A DNA stretch of 64,000 bases from Nocardia tenerifensis NBRC 101015 (GTDB taxonomy: Bacteria > Actinomycetota > Actinomycetes > Mycobacteriales > Mycobacteriaceae): NCBI RefSeq assembly GCF_000308715.1, contig NZ_BAGH01000613.1:18189-82188 (forward strand), in the 5' to 3' direction. This document shows, piece by piece, positions 1 through 8,597 of the stretch (its first letter is position 1; each line of letters starts with the position of its first letter). The notes below the pieces were generated by a model, which saw nothing but the letters and a program-made list of their open reading frames with translations, was not told the origin of the DNA and ran no database searches. Both the position numbers and the translations under genes were made by a program.

Positions 1-186
1 GCCTCCCTGATGACCGGCATCGCGACCTCGATCTCGGGCAACTTCCCCTTCGGGGTCGAACACGTCCACGCCGCATACCTGCCCGACCCGCGCGGCGGCA
101 CCGACCGCTGGCTCTACCTCAGCGGCGCGGCCCACATCGGCCGCGAGATCCGCATCGGCTACCGCGTGACCGTCGTGACGGGGTGA
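1..186 (+). CDS. C-terminal fragment of an unidentified protein
   Basis: An open frame enters from the left edge and ends in TGA, giving the last 61 residues of a protein. The tail is rich in beta-type residues (DRWLYLSGAAHIGREIRIGY) and has no motif I recognise. It runs toward the thiolase gene, with only 2 bases between the two stop codons. Without its N-terminus no function is proposed. Confidence 0.55.
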   Translation, partial: ASLMTGIATSISGNFPFGVEHVHAAYLPDPRGGTDRWLYLSGAAHIGREIRIGYRVTVVTG

Positions 187-188
187 CA

Positions 189-1385
189 CTACACTTCGAA
201 CAGCCCCGCCGCGCCCATACCTCCGCCGACACACATCGTGACGACCACATACCGAACTCCGCGCCGCCGCCCTTCGAGCAACGCGTGCCCGACGAGCCGT
301 GCCCCGGTCATGCCGTAGGGATGCCCGACCGCGATCGCGCCCCCGTCGACATTGACTCGCTCCGGATCGAGCCCGAGTCGGTCGCGGCAGTACACCGCCT
401 GGGAGGCGAAAGCCTCGTTGAGTTCCCACAATCCGATGTCGTCGACGGAGAGTCCGTGCCGGGCGAGCAGTGTCGGGACGGCGAGGACCGGCCCGATCCC
501 CATCTCGTCGGGTGCGCAGCCGGCGACGGCCATGCCGCGGTAGAACCCGAGCGGTGTCAGCCCGCGCCGCTCGGCCTCCGCGGTCTCCATGAGGACCGAG
601 GCCGAGGCTCCGTCGGAGAGCTGCGAGGAGTTGCCCGCGGTCACGGTCGCGCGGGCGCTGACCTTCCCGTCGGGCAGCACGGGCGAGAGCGCGGCCAGCC
701 CGGCGGCGGTCGTGCCGGGCCGGTTGCCCTCATCGTGAGTCAGCGAGATCGTCTCTCGCGCAGGGGTTCCCGTCGCATGATCGTGAATGACGCGCACGGT
801 CTCCAGGGGCACGATCTCGGCGTCGAAGCGGCCTGCGGCCTGGGCGGCGGCGGTGCGCTGCTGGGACAGAACCGCGAATTCGTCTTGCGTGTCGCGGGTG
901 ATGCGGTAGCGCTCGGCGACGATCTCGGCGGTGTCGAGCATCGGCAGGTAGACGTCGGGACGGTGCTCGAGCAGCCAAGGGTCTTGGGCGCGATGGAGAT
1001 TGAGGTGTTCGTTCTGCACGAGCGAGACCGATTCGACGCCGCCGCCGACGGTGATCCGCATGCCGTCGTCGACGATCTGTTTGGCGGCGGTCGCGATGGC
1101 CATGAGGCCGGAGGAGCATTGGCGGTCGATGGTCATCGCCGGTACCGCGTCGGGCAGCCCGGCGCGCAGGGCGGCTTGGCGGGCGACGTTGGGTCCGGAG
1201 GAGCCCTGCTGCAGCGCGCAGCCGAGCACGATGTCCTCGACTTCGCCGCCGTCGAGTCCGGCGCGCCGGATGGCGTGCTCGATGGCGTGTGCGGCGAGGT
1301 GCTGGGCCTGGGTGTCGTTGTAGGCGCCCCGGTAGGCGCGCCCGATCGGCGTGCGCGCGGTGGAGACGATGGCTGCTTGTCTCAT
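189..1385 (-). CDS. Acetyl-CoA acetyltransferase / 3-ketoacyl-CoA thiolase
   Basis: Thiolase of 398 residues, the usual length, catalysing CoA-dependent cleavage of a 3-ketoacyl-CoA (last step of beta-oxidation) or the reverse condensation. The acylated cysteine is Cys90 in RQCSSGL. The C-terminal active-site histidine is His355 in GHPYG and the second cysteine is Cys385 in CVGGGMG; the NEAF loop is at 323-326. The start (MRQAAIV) is set by the family N-terminus, and the frame upstream is out-of-phase coding for the previous gene. It is the last gene of the minus-strand operon, 32 bp after the quinone-oxidoreductase-like gene, and probably serves the same degradation route. Confidence 0.93.
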   Translation of the reverse strand: MRQAAIVSTARTPIGRAYRGAYNDTQAQHLAAHAIEHAIRRAGLDGGEVEDIVLGCALQQGSSGPNVARQAALRAGLPDAVPAMTIDRQCSSGLMAIATAAKQIVDDGMRITVGGGVESVSLVQNEHLNLHRAQDPWLLEHRPDVYLPMLDTAEIVAERYRITRDTQDEFAVLSQQRTAAAQAAGRFDAEIVPLETVRVIHDHATGTPARETISLTHDEGNRPGTTAAGLAALSPVLPDGKVSARATVTAGNSSQLSDGASASVLMETAEAERRGLTPLGFYRGMAVAGCAPDEMGIGPVLAVPTLLARHGLSVDDIGLWELNEAFASQAVYCRDRLGLDPERVNVDGGAIAVGHPYGMTGARLVGHALLEGRRRGVRYVVVTMCVGGGMGAAGLFEV

Positions 1386-1417
1386 CGATGTGCTGCTTTC
1401 TGCGGTCGAATCGCCGG

Positions 1418-2401
1418 TCACGGGTGGAAGACGATGCGGCCGACGGTGCTGCCGGCCCCGAGCCGGGCCAGGGCGTCGGGGACGTGGGAGAGCGAAAGTC
1501 GTTCGCTGATCAGTGGTTTGACGGCGCCTGTCGCGGCCAGGCGGGTGAGCTCGTGGTGGCAGTCCTGGACGAGCCGGGGGTCGCGGCCCTTGTAGAGGCC
1601 CCAGTGCAGGCCGATGATCGAATAGTTCTTGATCAGTGCGTGATTGAGCGCCGGTGCGGGGATGGCGCCGCTGGCGAAGCCGACGACGACGATGCGGCCT
1701 TCGAAGGCAACGCATTTGGCCGAGGTGGTGTAGGCCTCGCCGCCGACCGGGTCGAAGACCACGTCGGCGCCGCGGCCGTCGGTGTAGTTCTTGATCGCGG
1801 CGACGAGATCGTCGCTGTGGCGGTCCAGGACGAGGTCCGCGCCGAGCCGGCGGCAGTAGTCGGCCTTGCCGGGTCCGCCGACGACGCCGATCACGCGCGC
1901 CCCGGCGGCTTTGCCGAGTTGCACGGCCGCGCTGCCCACGCCCCCGGCCGCGGCGTGCACGAGCAGGGTTTCGTGCGCGGCCAGCCGGGTGCGCCGATGC
2001 AGGGCGAACCATGCGGTCTGGTAGCCGATGGTCAAGGCGGCGGCCTCGGCGTCGGACAGGTCGGGCGGTGCGGGGCAGGCGCCGTCGGCATCGAGCACCG
2101 ACAGCTCGGCGAAGGCGCCGTGCGGCATGACCGGGGTGCCGACCACGCGGTCCCCGACCCGGAATCGTTCGCAGCCCGCGCCGAGAGCGACTATCTTCCC
2201 GCACAATTCGAGCCCCGGGGTGAACGGCAGCGCCGGCTTGACCTGATACTCGCCGCGACACAGCAGCACGTCGGGGAAGTTGGCGGCGGCCGCGGCGACG
2301 CGCACGAGCATCTGCCCGTGGCCGGGGGCCGGATTGTCGAGCTCGGTCCAGTGCAGTGCGGTGCCGGGCTCGCCGGTCTCGGTGATCTGCCAGGCCTTCA
2401 T
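1418..2401 (-). CDS. NADPH:quinone oxidoreductase-like MDR protein
   Basis: Zinc-independent medium-chain dehydrogenase/reductase of 327 residues. A GroES-like N-terminal half is followed by a Rossmann nucleotide-binding half with the AAGGVG turn at 151-156. There is no structural zinc cysteine cluster, which fits the quinone/crotonyl-CoA-reductase-like branch. Substrate is unknown; in this operon an enoyl-CoA or unsaturated intermediate is plausible (inference). The ATG overlaps the stop of the MFS gene by 4 bases (ATGA), so the two are translationally coupled. Confidence 0.88.
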   Translation of the reverse strand: MKAWQITETGEPGTALHWTELDNPAPGHGQMLVRVAAAAANFPDVLLCRGEYQVKPALPFTPGLELCGKIVALGAGCERFRVGDRVVGTPVMPHGAFAELSVLDADGACPAPPDLSDAEAAALTIGYQTAWFALHRRTRLAAHETLLVHAAAGGVGSAAVQLGKAAGARVIGVVGGPGKADYCRRLGADLVLDRHSDDLVAAIKNYTDGRGADVVFDPVGGEAYTTSAKCVAFEGRIVVVGFASGAIPAPALNHALIKNYSIIGLHWGLYKGRDPRLVQDCHHELTRLAATGAVKPLISERLSLSHVPDALARLGAGSTVGRIVFHP

Positions 2402-4134
2402 CGGTGTTGTCTCCCTTGGGTTTCGGCGGTCGCGCGGAGATCGGGCGACTCGAGATGCAGGGCGGCCAGCTCGCGGTCGACGCGGGCGCGGTGGCGCAGG
2501 GCGTCTTCGCGGGCGCGTTTCGGGCTCCACCGTCCGGCCATGACGAATACCAGTGGCACGAAGGCGAGTTGGGCGATCATGCACACCCACCACCAGCGTT
2601 GCCACTGCCCGGGGTTGTCCTTGGTCGCCTGGGCCACCGCCGGGCCGTTGGTCTCGATGAAGAGCCGATCCGCTTGCGGGACAGGGTCTTCGGTGAGTCG
2701 GCGGAGCCGGGCGTTGGCCTGCGTGCTGTCCGCGGCCAGCCCGCGGGCGAGCAGTTCGCGGACCGCGGCGTCGACGACGGCGGGGTCCTGCGGTGCGGCG
2801 AGGAGGCGGGCCTCGGTGTCCGGGGTCAGGGCCGCGAGCGTGCTCAGCTGCGACTGGTATCGGCTGGTGAGTTCGGCGAGGTGGTGGCCCTTGTCGGCCA
2901 GGGTGGAGGTCGCGGGCAGTACCAGGGTCAGCGCGGTCAGGGCGATGGTGACGACGATGCGGTTGATCCATCCCCACACGGCCAGGCCGGTCGCGGTGCC
3001 CGCCGGATCGTGCCGCTCCACCGTCTCGGTGAACCCGGCCATCCAGGCGCAGTAGGACAGTCCGCTGCCGACGCCGATCAGCACGAGCACCGCGGCGAAT
3101 CGGTAGTAGCCGGTGTGGGTTTGGGTCGCCTGCATCGCGAACAGCGCGATGCCGAGGGCGCTCGCGAGCGCGCCGACGATCATGAACGGTTTGCGAACCC
3201 GCAGCCGGTCGGACAGGAAGCCGGTGGCGACGAGCGCGACCGCGGTGCTGATCCAGTACCAGTTGGCCAGCGCGTTGGCGCGGGCCTCGGAGTAGCCGAA
3301 CACGGTGGCGAAGTAGACGACGAAGAATCCGACCGCGACGTAGTAGAAGATCAGATACAGGCTGATCGCGACGGCCGAACCGAGCACGTCGGCGGTGAGC
3401 ATCTGGCGCCAGTGTCCGTCGCGCGCGGGCGCGCGGCCCGCGGCCCGCGCCTCGATCAGCGCGCGATCGCGCAGGCTGACCATGAGCTGGTCGCGTAGTT
3501 GCGGGGCGAGTTCGCGCAGTCCGAGCGCGGCCACGACCGCCACGATCAGGCCGACGGTCCCGCAGACCCGGAACTGGAATTGCCAATCAGGGTGTGTGTG
3601 CAGGGTGTTGGTGGCGACGTTGGTCACCAGCAGGCTGCCCAGCACCGGCCCGAAGGTCCAGAACCCCATGGCCGAGGCGCGCCCGAGCTGGGGCGAGAAG
3701 TCGCGGATGAGCGCGGGCGTCGCCACGAGGATCATGCCCTCGACGACGCAGAGCACGACGAACAGCGCCGCGTAGACGCCGAAACCGCGCGCGGCGGGCA
3801 GTCCGAACAGCACCAGCGAGCCGGTGACGAACAGTCCGCCGGTGATCAGATTGGCCCGGCCCCAGCGGTCGGCCAGTCCCGCCGCCAGCGCCGCGAAGGC
3901 GCCGAGCAGGTTGCCCACGACCGCGATCATGACGAACTGGGTGAAGCTCACCTCGAACTCGGCGATGATCGTGGTCGCGACCGCGCCCTGGACGTAGAGC
4001 TCGTAGTAGAGCACCACCGTGGAGACGATGGTGATCATCAGATAGCCGAACCGTTGCCGGGGCGGCGGATAGTGGGTGAGCTGCCTGCGCCACAGCCGGG
4101 TGAGCGCGTGGGGCGGCGAGAAGTGTTGTGCCAT
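2398..4134 (-). CDS. MFS transporter with a large extracytoplasmic loop
   Basis: Major facilitator superfamily protein of 578 residues, longer than the usual 400-450. Twelve hydrophobic segments are visible, with an MFS loop 2-3 signature-like stretch (GLADRWGRAN). About 110 hydrophilic residues, rich in Leu, Ala and Thr, sit between the penultimate and last membrane spans. The C-terminus is basic and cytoplasmic. The ribosome-binding site AAGGA lies in AGCAAGGAACACC, a 13-base string repeated exactly before the mini-ORF at 6045. Placed among acyl-CoA degradation genes, it probably imports the acid or ester substrate (inference). Confidence 0.9.
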   Translation of the reverse strand: MAQHFSPPHALTRLWRRQLTHYPPPRQRFGYLMITIVSTVVLYYELYVQGAVATTIIAEFEVSFTQFVMIAVVGNLLGAFAALAAGLADRWGRANLITGGLFVTGSLVLFGLPAARGFGVYAALFVVLCVVEGMILVATPALIRDFSPQLGRASAMGFWTFGPVLGSLLVTNVATNTLHTHPDWQFQFRVCGTVGLIVAVVAALGLRELAPQLRDQLMVSLRDRALIEARAAGRAPARDGHWRQMLTADVLGSAVAISLYLIFYYVAVGFFVVYFATVFGYSEARANALANWYWISTAVALVATGFLSDRLRVRKPFMIVGALASALGIALFAMQATQTHTGYYRFAAVLVLIGVGSGLSYCAWMAGFTETVERHDPAGTATGLAVWGWINRIVVTIALTALTLVLPATSTLADKGHHLAELTSRYQSQLSTLAALTPDTEARLLAAPQDPAVVDAAVRELLARGLAADSTQANARLRRLTEDPVPQADRLFIETNGPAVAQATKDNPGQWQRWWWVCMIAQLAFVPLVFVMAGRWSPKRAREDALRHRARVDRELAALHLESPDLRATAETQGRQHR

Positions 4135-4164
4135 AGGGTGTTCCTTGCTGTGTGCGCGGCGTGT

Positions 4165-4545
4165 TCAGAACACGACCAGCGCGACGGTGTCGGCGACGCA
4201 GGCCGGCTTGGCCGACCCGTCGATCTCGATCGTGTGGCGCATCGTCAGGCGGACGCCGTCGGCGGTAGGGGCGACGGTGCGGAGTTCGGCGCTGTCGCGC
4301 ACCCGGGACCCGACGGGCACCGGGGCGGGGAAGCGGACCTTCTCGGTGCCGTAGTTGACGCCCATGCGGGCGCCCTCGACGGCGAAGAGCTGGTCGGCGA
4401 AGGCGGGGATCAGCGACAGGGTGAGGTAGCCGTGCGCGATGGTGGAGCCGAACGGGCCGGCCGCGGCGCGTTCGGCGTCGGTGTGGATCCACTGGTGATC
4501 GCCTGTGGCGGAGGCGAATTCGTGGGACGTGGCTAGCGCAGCCAC
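4165..4545 (-). CDS. MaoC-like hotdog dehydratase, N-terminally short
   Basis: Enoyl-CoA hydratase of the MaoC/hydratase-2 family, 126 residues from a GTG start. The catalytic Asp/His pair lies in GDHQWIH, followed by the typical AAAGPFGSTIAHGYLTLSL stretch. Homologues normally carry about 25-30 residues before the FADATGDHQWIH segment; here only about 12 precede it, and these overlap the HAD gene's end by 13 bp. The frame is open further upstream but does not read like the family. It is either a short functional version or a gene trimmed by deletion. It would hydrate the enoyl-CoA ahead of the SDR and thiolase steps. Confidence 0.85.
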   Translation of the reverse strand: MAALATSHEFASATGDHQWIHTDAERAAAGPFGSTIAHGYLTLSLIPAFADQLFAVEGARMGVNYGTEKVRFPAPVPVGSRVRDSAELRTVAPTADGVRLTMRHTIEIDGSAKPACVADTVALVVF

Positions 4546-5219
4546 TGTCGAGTTCCGCGACGCAGCCGGTTTTCGGGCGCGGTGGTGGTCGGGGGCAGGA
4601 CGGGGAACACGCCGAATCGGACGGCGAGCTCTTCGGCGGTGCTCGCCGCGCTCGAGTGCACGATGCCCTCGATGCCGCAGCGCCGGGCGCCGTCGATGTT
4701 GTGCCGCAGGTCGTCGAGCATCACCGCCTCGCCGGGCTCGACGCCGAGTTCGCGGCAGGCGAGCCGGTAGATCTCGCGTGCGGGTTTGCGCAGGCCGACC
4801 TCGGCCGAGACGATGGCGACGTCGACCAGGGCGGCGAGATCGACCCCCGCGTAGCTGTCGCGTCCCATCGAGTTCGACACGAGCGCCACCGGGTGCCCGG
4901 CCGCTCTAACCCCCTCGATCAGGGCGATCATGTCCGGATCCAGCGCGATGCCGGACTTGATGCGCCCCAGCAGACCGGCGGGCTCGACGGTGGCTCCGCG
5001 CTCGGTCAGCTTGCGCGCGAACAGGATCTCGAACTCCTCGTCGTCGAGGTGCCCGGACTCGAGATCGGCGAACGCGGGACCGACGACGGGATCGGTGACG
5101 ATGACCGAGATCGGCAGGTCGGGGTCGGGCCCGATCTGGGCGCCGAAGCGGCGGAAGGCCGCGAAGACGTCGGTGGTGAGCACGCCGCCGAAATCGACGA
5201 GTATCGCGGTGCGGCTCAT
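4533..5219 (-). CDS. HAD-superfamily hydrolase (YihX/ACAD10 N-domain type)
   Basis: HAD hydrolase of 228 residues. Motif I is LVDFGGVLTT, in which the second aspartate of the DxD pair is Gly, as in the YihX and epoxide-hydrolase-N-domain branch. Motif II is VSNSMG, the motif III lysine is in LRKP, and motif IV is MLDD. Such HAD domains are fused to APH and acyl-CoA dehydrogenase domains in ACAD10-type proteins, so finding it beside acyl-CoA dehydrogenases is suggestive. Its ATG overlaps the SDR stop (ATGA). Substrate unknown; a phospho-acyl intermediate is possible (inference). Confidence 0.88.
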   Translation of the reverse strand: MSRTAILVDFGGVLTTDVFAAFRRFGAQIGPDPDLPISVIVTDPVVGPAFADLESGHLDDEEFEILFARKLTERGATVEPAGLLGRIKSGIALDPDMIALIEGVRAAGHPVALVSNSMGRDSYAGVDLAALVDVAIVSAEVGLRKPAREIYRLACRELGVEPGEAVMLDDLRHNIDGARRCGIEGIVHSSAASTAEELAVRFGVFPVLPPTTTAPENRLRRGTRQWLR

Positions 5220-6010
5220 GCGGGGCGCCCCGCGACGGGCCGGCCCGTGTCTCCGAAACCTGTTGCCGTGCCGAGGCGTTGGCCGCCGTCGATGACCAGG
5301 GTGGTGCCGGTGGTCCAGCAGGCCGCGTCGGAGACCAGGTACGCGATGGCCGCCGCGACGTCGTCGGGCTCGCCGATCCGGGCCAGGGCGGTGGCCGCGG
5401 CGAGGGCGGGTTCGCGCTGCTCCCACAGGGCTCGGGCGAGCTCGGTCCGAATGACCCCGGGCGCAACGGCATTGACGCGGATGTTCGGCGCGAGTTCCAG
5501 GGCGAGCTGCTCGGTGGTGTAGATCAGGGCGGCCTTGGACGCGTTGTAGACGCCGAGTCCTGGTTCGTGCACCGTCGCGCCGATCGAGGCGGTGTTGACG
5601 ACGGCGCCGCCGTGCTCGGACATCCAGGCGCGGGCGGCGAGCGCGGTCCACAGGATCGGGGCCCAGAGGTTCACCTCGACGGTCTTGGTGAACCTGCGGT
5701 GGTCTTGATCGATGAGCCTGCCGAACGCTGGGTTGGTGCCCGCGTTGTTGACCAGGATGTCGAGGCTGCCGAACGTGCTGATCGTGAAGTCCACGCAGCG
5801 CTGGGCCTGGTCTTCGTCGGTGGCGTGCGCGCCGAAGCCGCGGGCGCGGTCGCCGATCGTCGCGGCGGCGGCTTCGGCGGACTCCTGGGAACGGGAGGTG
5901 AGTACCACGCGGGCGCCGGCCGCGGCCAGGTGACGCGCGGTGGCCAGGCCGATGCCGCGGGAGGCGCCGGTGACGAGGGCGACGCGGCCGGTCAGGTTCT
6001 GATCGGTCAT
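5216..6010 (-). CDS. SDR family oxidoreductase (3-hydroxyacyl dehydrogenase type)
   Basis: Classical short-chain dehydrogenase of 264 residues. It has TGASRGIG cofactor motif, NNAG, the catalytic serine region NTASIG and the active-site YNASK. The C-terminus extends about 12 residues beyond the usual DGG end. It probably oxidises a 3-hydroxyacyl-CoA or related alcohol in the operon pathway. The ATG is overlapped by the stop of a 12-codon mini-ORF that carries the good ribosome-binding site, so translation may be coupled to that leader. Confidence 0.9.
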   Translation of the reverse strand: MTDQNLTGRVALVTGASRGIGLATARHLAAAGARVVLTSRSQESAEAAAATIGDRARGFGAHATDEDQAQRCVDFTISTFGSLDILVNNAGTNPAFGRLIDQDHRRFTKTVEVNLWAPILWTALAARAWMSEHGGAVVNTASIGATVHEPGLGVYNASKAALIYTTEQLALELAPNIRVNAVAPGVIRTELARALWEQREPALAAATALARIGEPDDVAAAIAYLVSDAACWTTGTTLVIDGGQRLGTATGFGDTGRPVAGRPA

Positions 6011-6045
6011 CGCGGGCGTCCCGCTGGGTACCGGGTTGTGTTCAT
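6007..6045 (-). other. Possible 12-residue leader ORF coupled to the SDR
   Basis: ATG at 6045 follows AAGGAACACC, the same Shine-Dalgarno string used by the MFS gene. Its 12 codons (MNTTRYPAGRPR) end in TGA, overlapping the ATG of the SDR gene as ATGA. The SDR has no ribosome-binding site of its own. The peptide resembles nothing known, so it may act only to deliver ribosomes to the SDR start. Alternatively it is a remnant of an altered N-terminus. Confidence 0.4.
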
Positions 6046-6076
6046 GGTGTTCCTTGCTCGAAAGTGCTTGTGTCGG

Positions 6077-6913
6077 TCAGTGATTGCCGGTCGTCGGCTC
6101 GGCGTGGCCGAGCAGCGTGGCCTGGTAGCGCCGCATTCCGTGCAGCCAGCGGTCGTAGTCGCTCGCCTTGCGCCGGTGCATCTCGGCGACGTCGCGATGG
6201 GGCAGGATCAGGAATCGTTCCTCGTCGATGGCCGCGAGCACGTCCTCGGCGACCTGTTCGGGGCGCAGGACGGCGCCGGCCTCGGTGACCGCGCGCGTGG
6301 CCGCGGTGGCCCAGCGGTCCTCGGTGGTCGTGCCCGCCTTCAGCATCGCGGTGTCGACCCCCATCGGGCACAGGCAGCTCACGCGAATTCCCCTGTCGCC
6401 GTAAGTGATAGCGAGCCACTCGGCGAAGGCCACCGTGGCGTGCTTGGTGACCGAGTAGTTCGCCGAGCCGATCTGGGTCAGCAGGCCCGCCGCCGAGGCC
6501 GTGGCGACGAAGTAGCCCGCACCGCGCCGGACCCAGTCGTCCACCAGCAGCCGCGCGGCGCGGACGTGCGCCTGGACATGTACCTGAAAGGCGTTGTGCC
6601 AGTCGGCATCAGCGCCGAGGCCGGGGGAGCCGGGCACGCCGGCGTTGGCGAAGTACAGATCGACCGCGCCGAAGGTGTCGCGGGCCGTGGCGATCAGCTC
6701 GCGCAGGTGGGTCTCGTCGGTGATGTCGCCCGGCACGGGAACGGCCGTGCGGGGGTGGGCGGACAGGATCGCCGCCGCGGTCTGCTCGGCGGCGGCCGCG
6801 TCGCGGTCGGCGATGACGACTCGCGCGCCCGCCTCGACGAGCCGGCGGGCTATCGCGGCGCCGATGCCGCGTCCGCCGCCGGTCACTATGGCGCATTTAC
6901 CGTTGACTCGCAC
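6077..6913 (-). CDS. SDR family oxidoreductase
   Basis: Classical short-chain dehydrogenase of 278 residues, with TGGGRGIG, NAG (FANAG) and YSVTK. A longer C-terminal region (residues 225-278) is rich in Arg, His and Tyr and resembles SDRs from actinomycete fatty-acid and steroid clusters. It is the first gene of the minus-strand operon, 66 bp before the next SDR. A promoter with an overlapping dyad lies about 90-120 bp upstream. Substrate not determinable from sequence. Confidence 0.9.
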   Translation of the reverse strand: MRVNGKCAIVTGGGRGIGAAIARRLVEAGARVVIADRDAAAAEQTAAAILSAHPRTAVPVPGDITDETHLRELIATARDTFGAVDLYFANAGVPGSPGLGADADWHNAFQVHVQAHVRAARLLVDDWVRRGAGYFVATASAAGLLTQIGSANYSVTKHATVAFAEWLAITYGDRGIRVSCLCPMGVDTAMLKAGTTTEDRWATAATRAVTEAGAVLRPEQVAEDVLAAIDEERFLILPHRDVAEMHRRKASDYDRWLHGMRRYQATLLGHAEPTTGNH

Positions 6914-6981
6914 GGGATTTCCTTTGGTTCAGAGAAGAGGGGGCCTGCGGTTCGCGAGGCGAAGGCGGCGGATCGGACGTC

Positions 6982-6999
6982 GAATCCGATGTCGATTTC
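6982..6999. promoter_or_regulatory. Operator-like dyad at the SDR operon promoter
   Basis: The plus strand reads GAATCCGATGTCGATTTC, an imperfect 18-bp palindrome with shared core GAA-N3-GA-N2-TC-N3-TTC. It lies immediately downstream of the -10 box of the minus-strand promoter. A site matching it at 16 of 18 positions in reverse orientation occupies the same place at 10032-10049. Position and symmetry suit a TetR-type repressor. Confidence 0.6.
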
Positions 7000-7000
7000 A

Positions 7001-7031
7001 TATATAGGCACAGGGGCTCGAGCTGCGTCAA
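7001..7031 (-). promoter_or_regulatory. Promoter of the SDR-HAD-MFS-thiolase operon
   Basis: On the minus strand TTGACG (7031-7026) is followed after 19 bp by TATATA (7006-7001), or after 18 bp by CTATAT. This is close to a housekeeping sigma promoter. It faces the SDR gene at 6913 and closely resembles the promoter at 10080-10051. Confidence 0.6.
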
Positions 7032-7291
7032 GAGGGCGAGTTGAAGGGCGCGGAAGGCACGAGAATTACTGCGCCCGAGGGTGATTCGCGGCAGGCTCGT
7101 ACGCGAAGGGGCCGAAGTGAGTCGGCGTCAGGCGGCGGAATCGACGGCGGTCGCGCGGCGGTGAGCCCGCGTACGGCCGAACGGATCGGCCGGACGATGT
7201 CGCGTGGCCATCGCGTGCTCAGTCGATATCGCCAACGGCATGTCGATACCGACTCGAGAAAGCGATGTCTGGCGGGCGGCGCCCAGGAACG

Positions 7292-8542
7292 TCAGGGGCG
7301 GTTCGCGGAGGCGGGGGCGGGCGTGCGGACCTCGTCGCGGTACTTGCGCAGTTCCTGCTTGGCGATGGCGCGTTTGTGCACCTCGTCGGGTCCGTCGGCC
7401 AGGCGCAGGGTGCGCACCTGGGCCCACGCGTTGGCCAGCGGGAAGTCGTCGGTCACGCCCCCGCCGCCGTGCACCTGGATGGCCCGGTCGAGGATGGTCA
7501 AGGCCATGGTGGGCGCGGCGACCTTGATCGCGGCGATCTCCGTGCGGGCCGCCTTGTTGCCCACGGTGTCCATCAGCCAGGCCGCCTTGAGGGTGAGCAG
7601 CCGCGTCATCTCGATCTCGATGCGCGCCTCGGCGATCCAGTCCTGGATATTGGCGCGTTCGCTGAGCGGCTGCCCGAACGTGACGCGGGACTCGGCGCGC
7701 CGGCACATCAGCTCGAGCGCGCGCTCGGCCACGCCGATGGCGCGCATGCAGTGATGGATGCGGCCGGGTCCCAGCCGCGCCTGGCTGATGGCGAAGCCCT
7801 CGCCCTCGCCGAGCAGGACGTCGGCGGCGGGCACGCGCACATCGTGGAAGTCGATCTCGGCGTGGCCTTCTCGGTCGGCGTAGCCGAAGACGGTCAGGTT
7901 GCGCAGGACGGTGACGCCGGGGGCGTCGATGGGCACGACCATCATCGACTGCTGCCGATGCGCGGGCGCGTCGGGGTCGGTCTTGCCCATGACGATCAAG
8001 ACCTTGCAGTTCTTGTGCATCGCGTTGGAGGCCAGCCACTTTCGGCCGTTGAGCACGTACTCGTCGCCGTCGCGGACCATGCTGAGTTCGATGTTCGTCG
8101 CGTCCGAACTGGCCACCGCGGGCTCGGTCATCGCGAACGCCGAGCGGATGGTGCCGTCGAGCAGCGGCTCGAGGTACTGCTTCTTGTGCGCGTCGCTACC
8201 GAAGAGGGTAAGCACCTCCATGTTGCCGGTGTCGGGGGCGGCGCAGTTGCAGGCCTCCGGGGCCAGATGGGGGCTGCGGCCCATGATCTCGGCCAGCGGC
8301 GCGTACTCGAGGTTGGTCAGGCCGGGGCCCCATTCCGGGTGCGGGTGGAAGAGGTTCCACAGACCGCGCCGGCGCGCCTCGGCCTTGAGCTCCTCCATGA
8401 TCGGGGGGTGGAAATGCGGGTCGCCGGAGTCGCGCATCTGCTGCTGGTAGACCGGCTCGGCGGGGTACACGTGCTCGTCCATGAAGGCGAGCAGGTCGGT
8501 GCGGTAGCGCTCGGCGCGCTCGGACATGAGGAAGAACTCCAC
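7292..8542 (-). CDS. Acyl-CoA dehydrogenase (FadE, ACAD11-like)
   Basis: FAD-dependent acyl-CoA dehydrogenase of 416 residues, introducing the alpha-beta double bond. It has an N-terminal helical domain with AFMDEHVYPAE, the FAD/substrate stretch FAMTEPAVASSDATN, and the C-terminal signatures QVHGGGGVTDDFPLA and LADGPDEVH found in the ACAD10/11-like branch. I chose the GTG at 8542 (VEFFLMSERAERY) because family members start MDF.LS.R and a GGGAG site sits 6 bp upstream; ATG 8527 is the alternative. It lies 55 bp downstream of the TetR gene. Confidence 0.93.
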   Translation of the reverse strand: MEFFLMSERAERYRTDLLAFMDEHVYPAEPVYQQQMRDSGDPHFHPPIMEELKAEARRRGLWNLFHPHPEWGPGLTNLEYAPLAEIMGRSPHLAPEACNCAAPDTGNMEVLTLFGSDAHKKQYLEPLLDGTIRSAFAMTEPAVASSDATNIELSMVRDGDEYVLNGRKWLASNAMHKNCKVLIVMGKTDPDAPAHRQQSMMVVPIDAPGVTVLRNLTVFGYADREGHAEIDFHDVRVPAADVLLGEGEGFAISQARLGPGRIHHCMRAIGVAERALELMCRRAESRVTFGQPLSERANIQDWIAEARIEIEMTRLLTLKAAWLMDTVGNKAARTEIAAIKVAAPTMALTILDRAIQVHGGGGVTDDFPLANAWAQVRTLRLADGPDEVHKRAIAKQELRKYRDEVRTPAPASANRP

Positions 8543-8597
8543 TGTCGACTCCCATCGGAAAGGTTCTGTTGGCAAAGGTGTGGCGACCTCGGCGGTC

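Larger units (their letters stand above)
6914..7291 (-). other. 378-bp intergenic region holding the SDR-operon promoter
   Basis: The stretch between the acyl-CoA dehydrogenase and the SDR operon has no convincing gene on either strand. It contains a promoter (7001-7031) and a dyad (6982-6999), described separately. The rest, next to the acyl-CoA dehydrogenase stop, shows no clear terminator hairpin. Confidence 0.6.

Noticed and set aside
183..3055. Long plus-strand open frames opposite the thiolase, reductase and MFS genes
   Set aside because: They are antisense frames kept open by high GC. Their products are Gly/Arg-rich without motifs, while the minus-strand frames show complete enzyme families.
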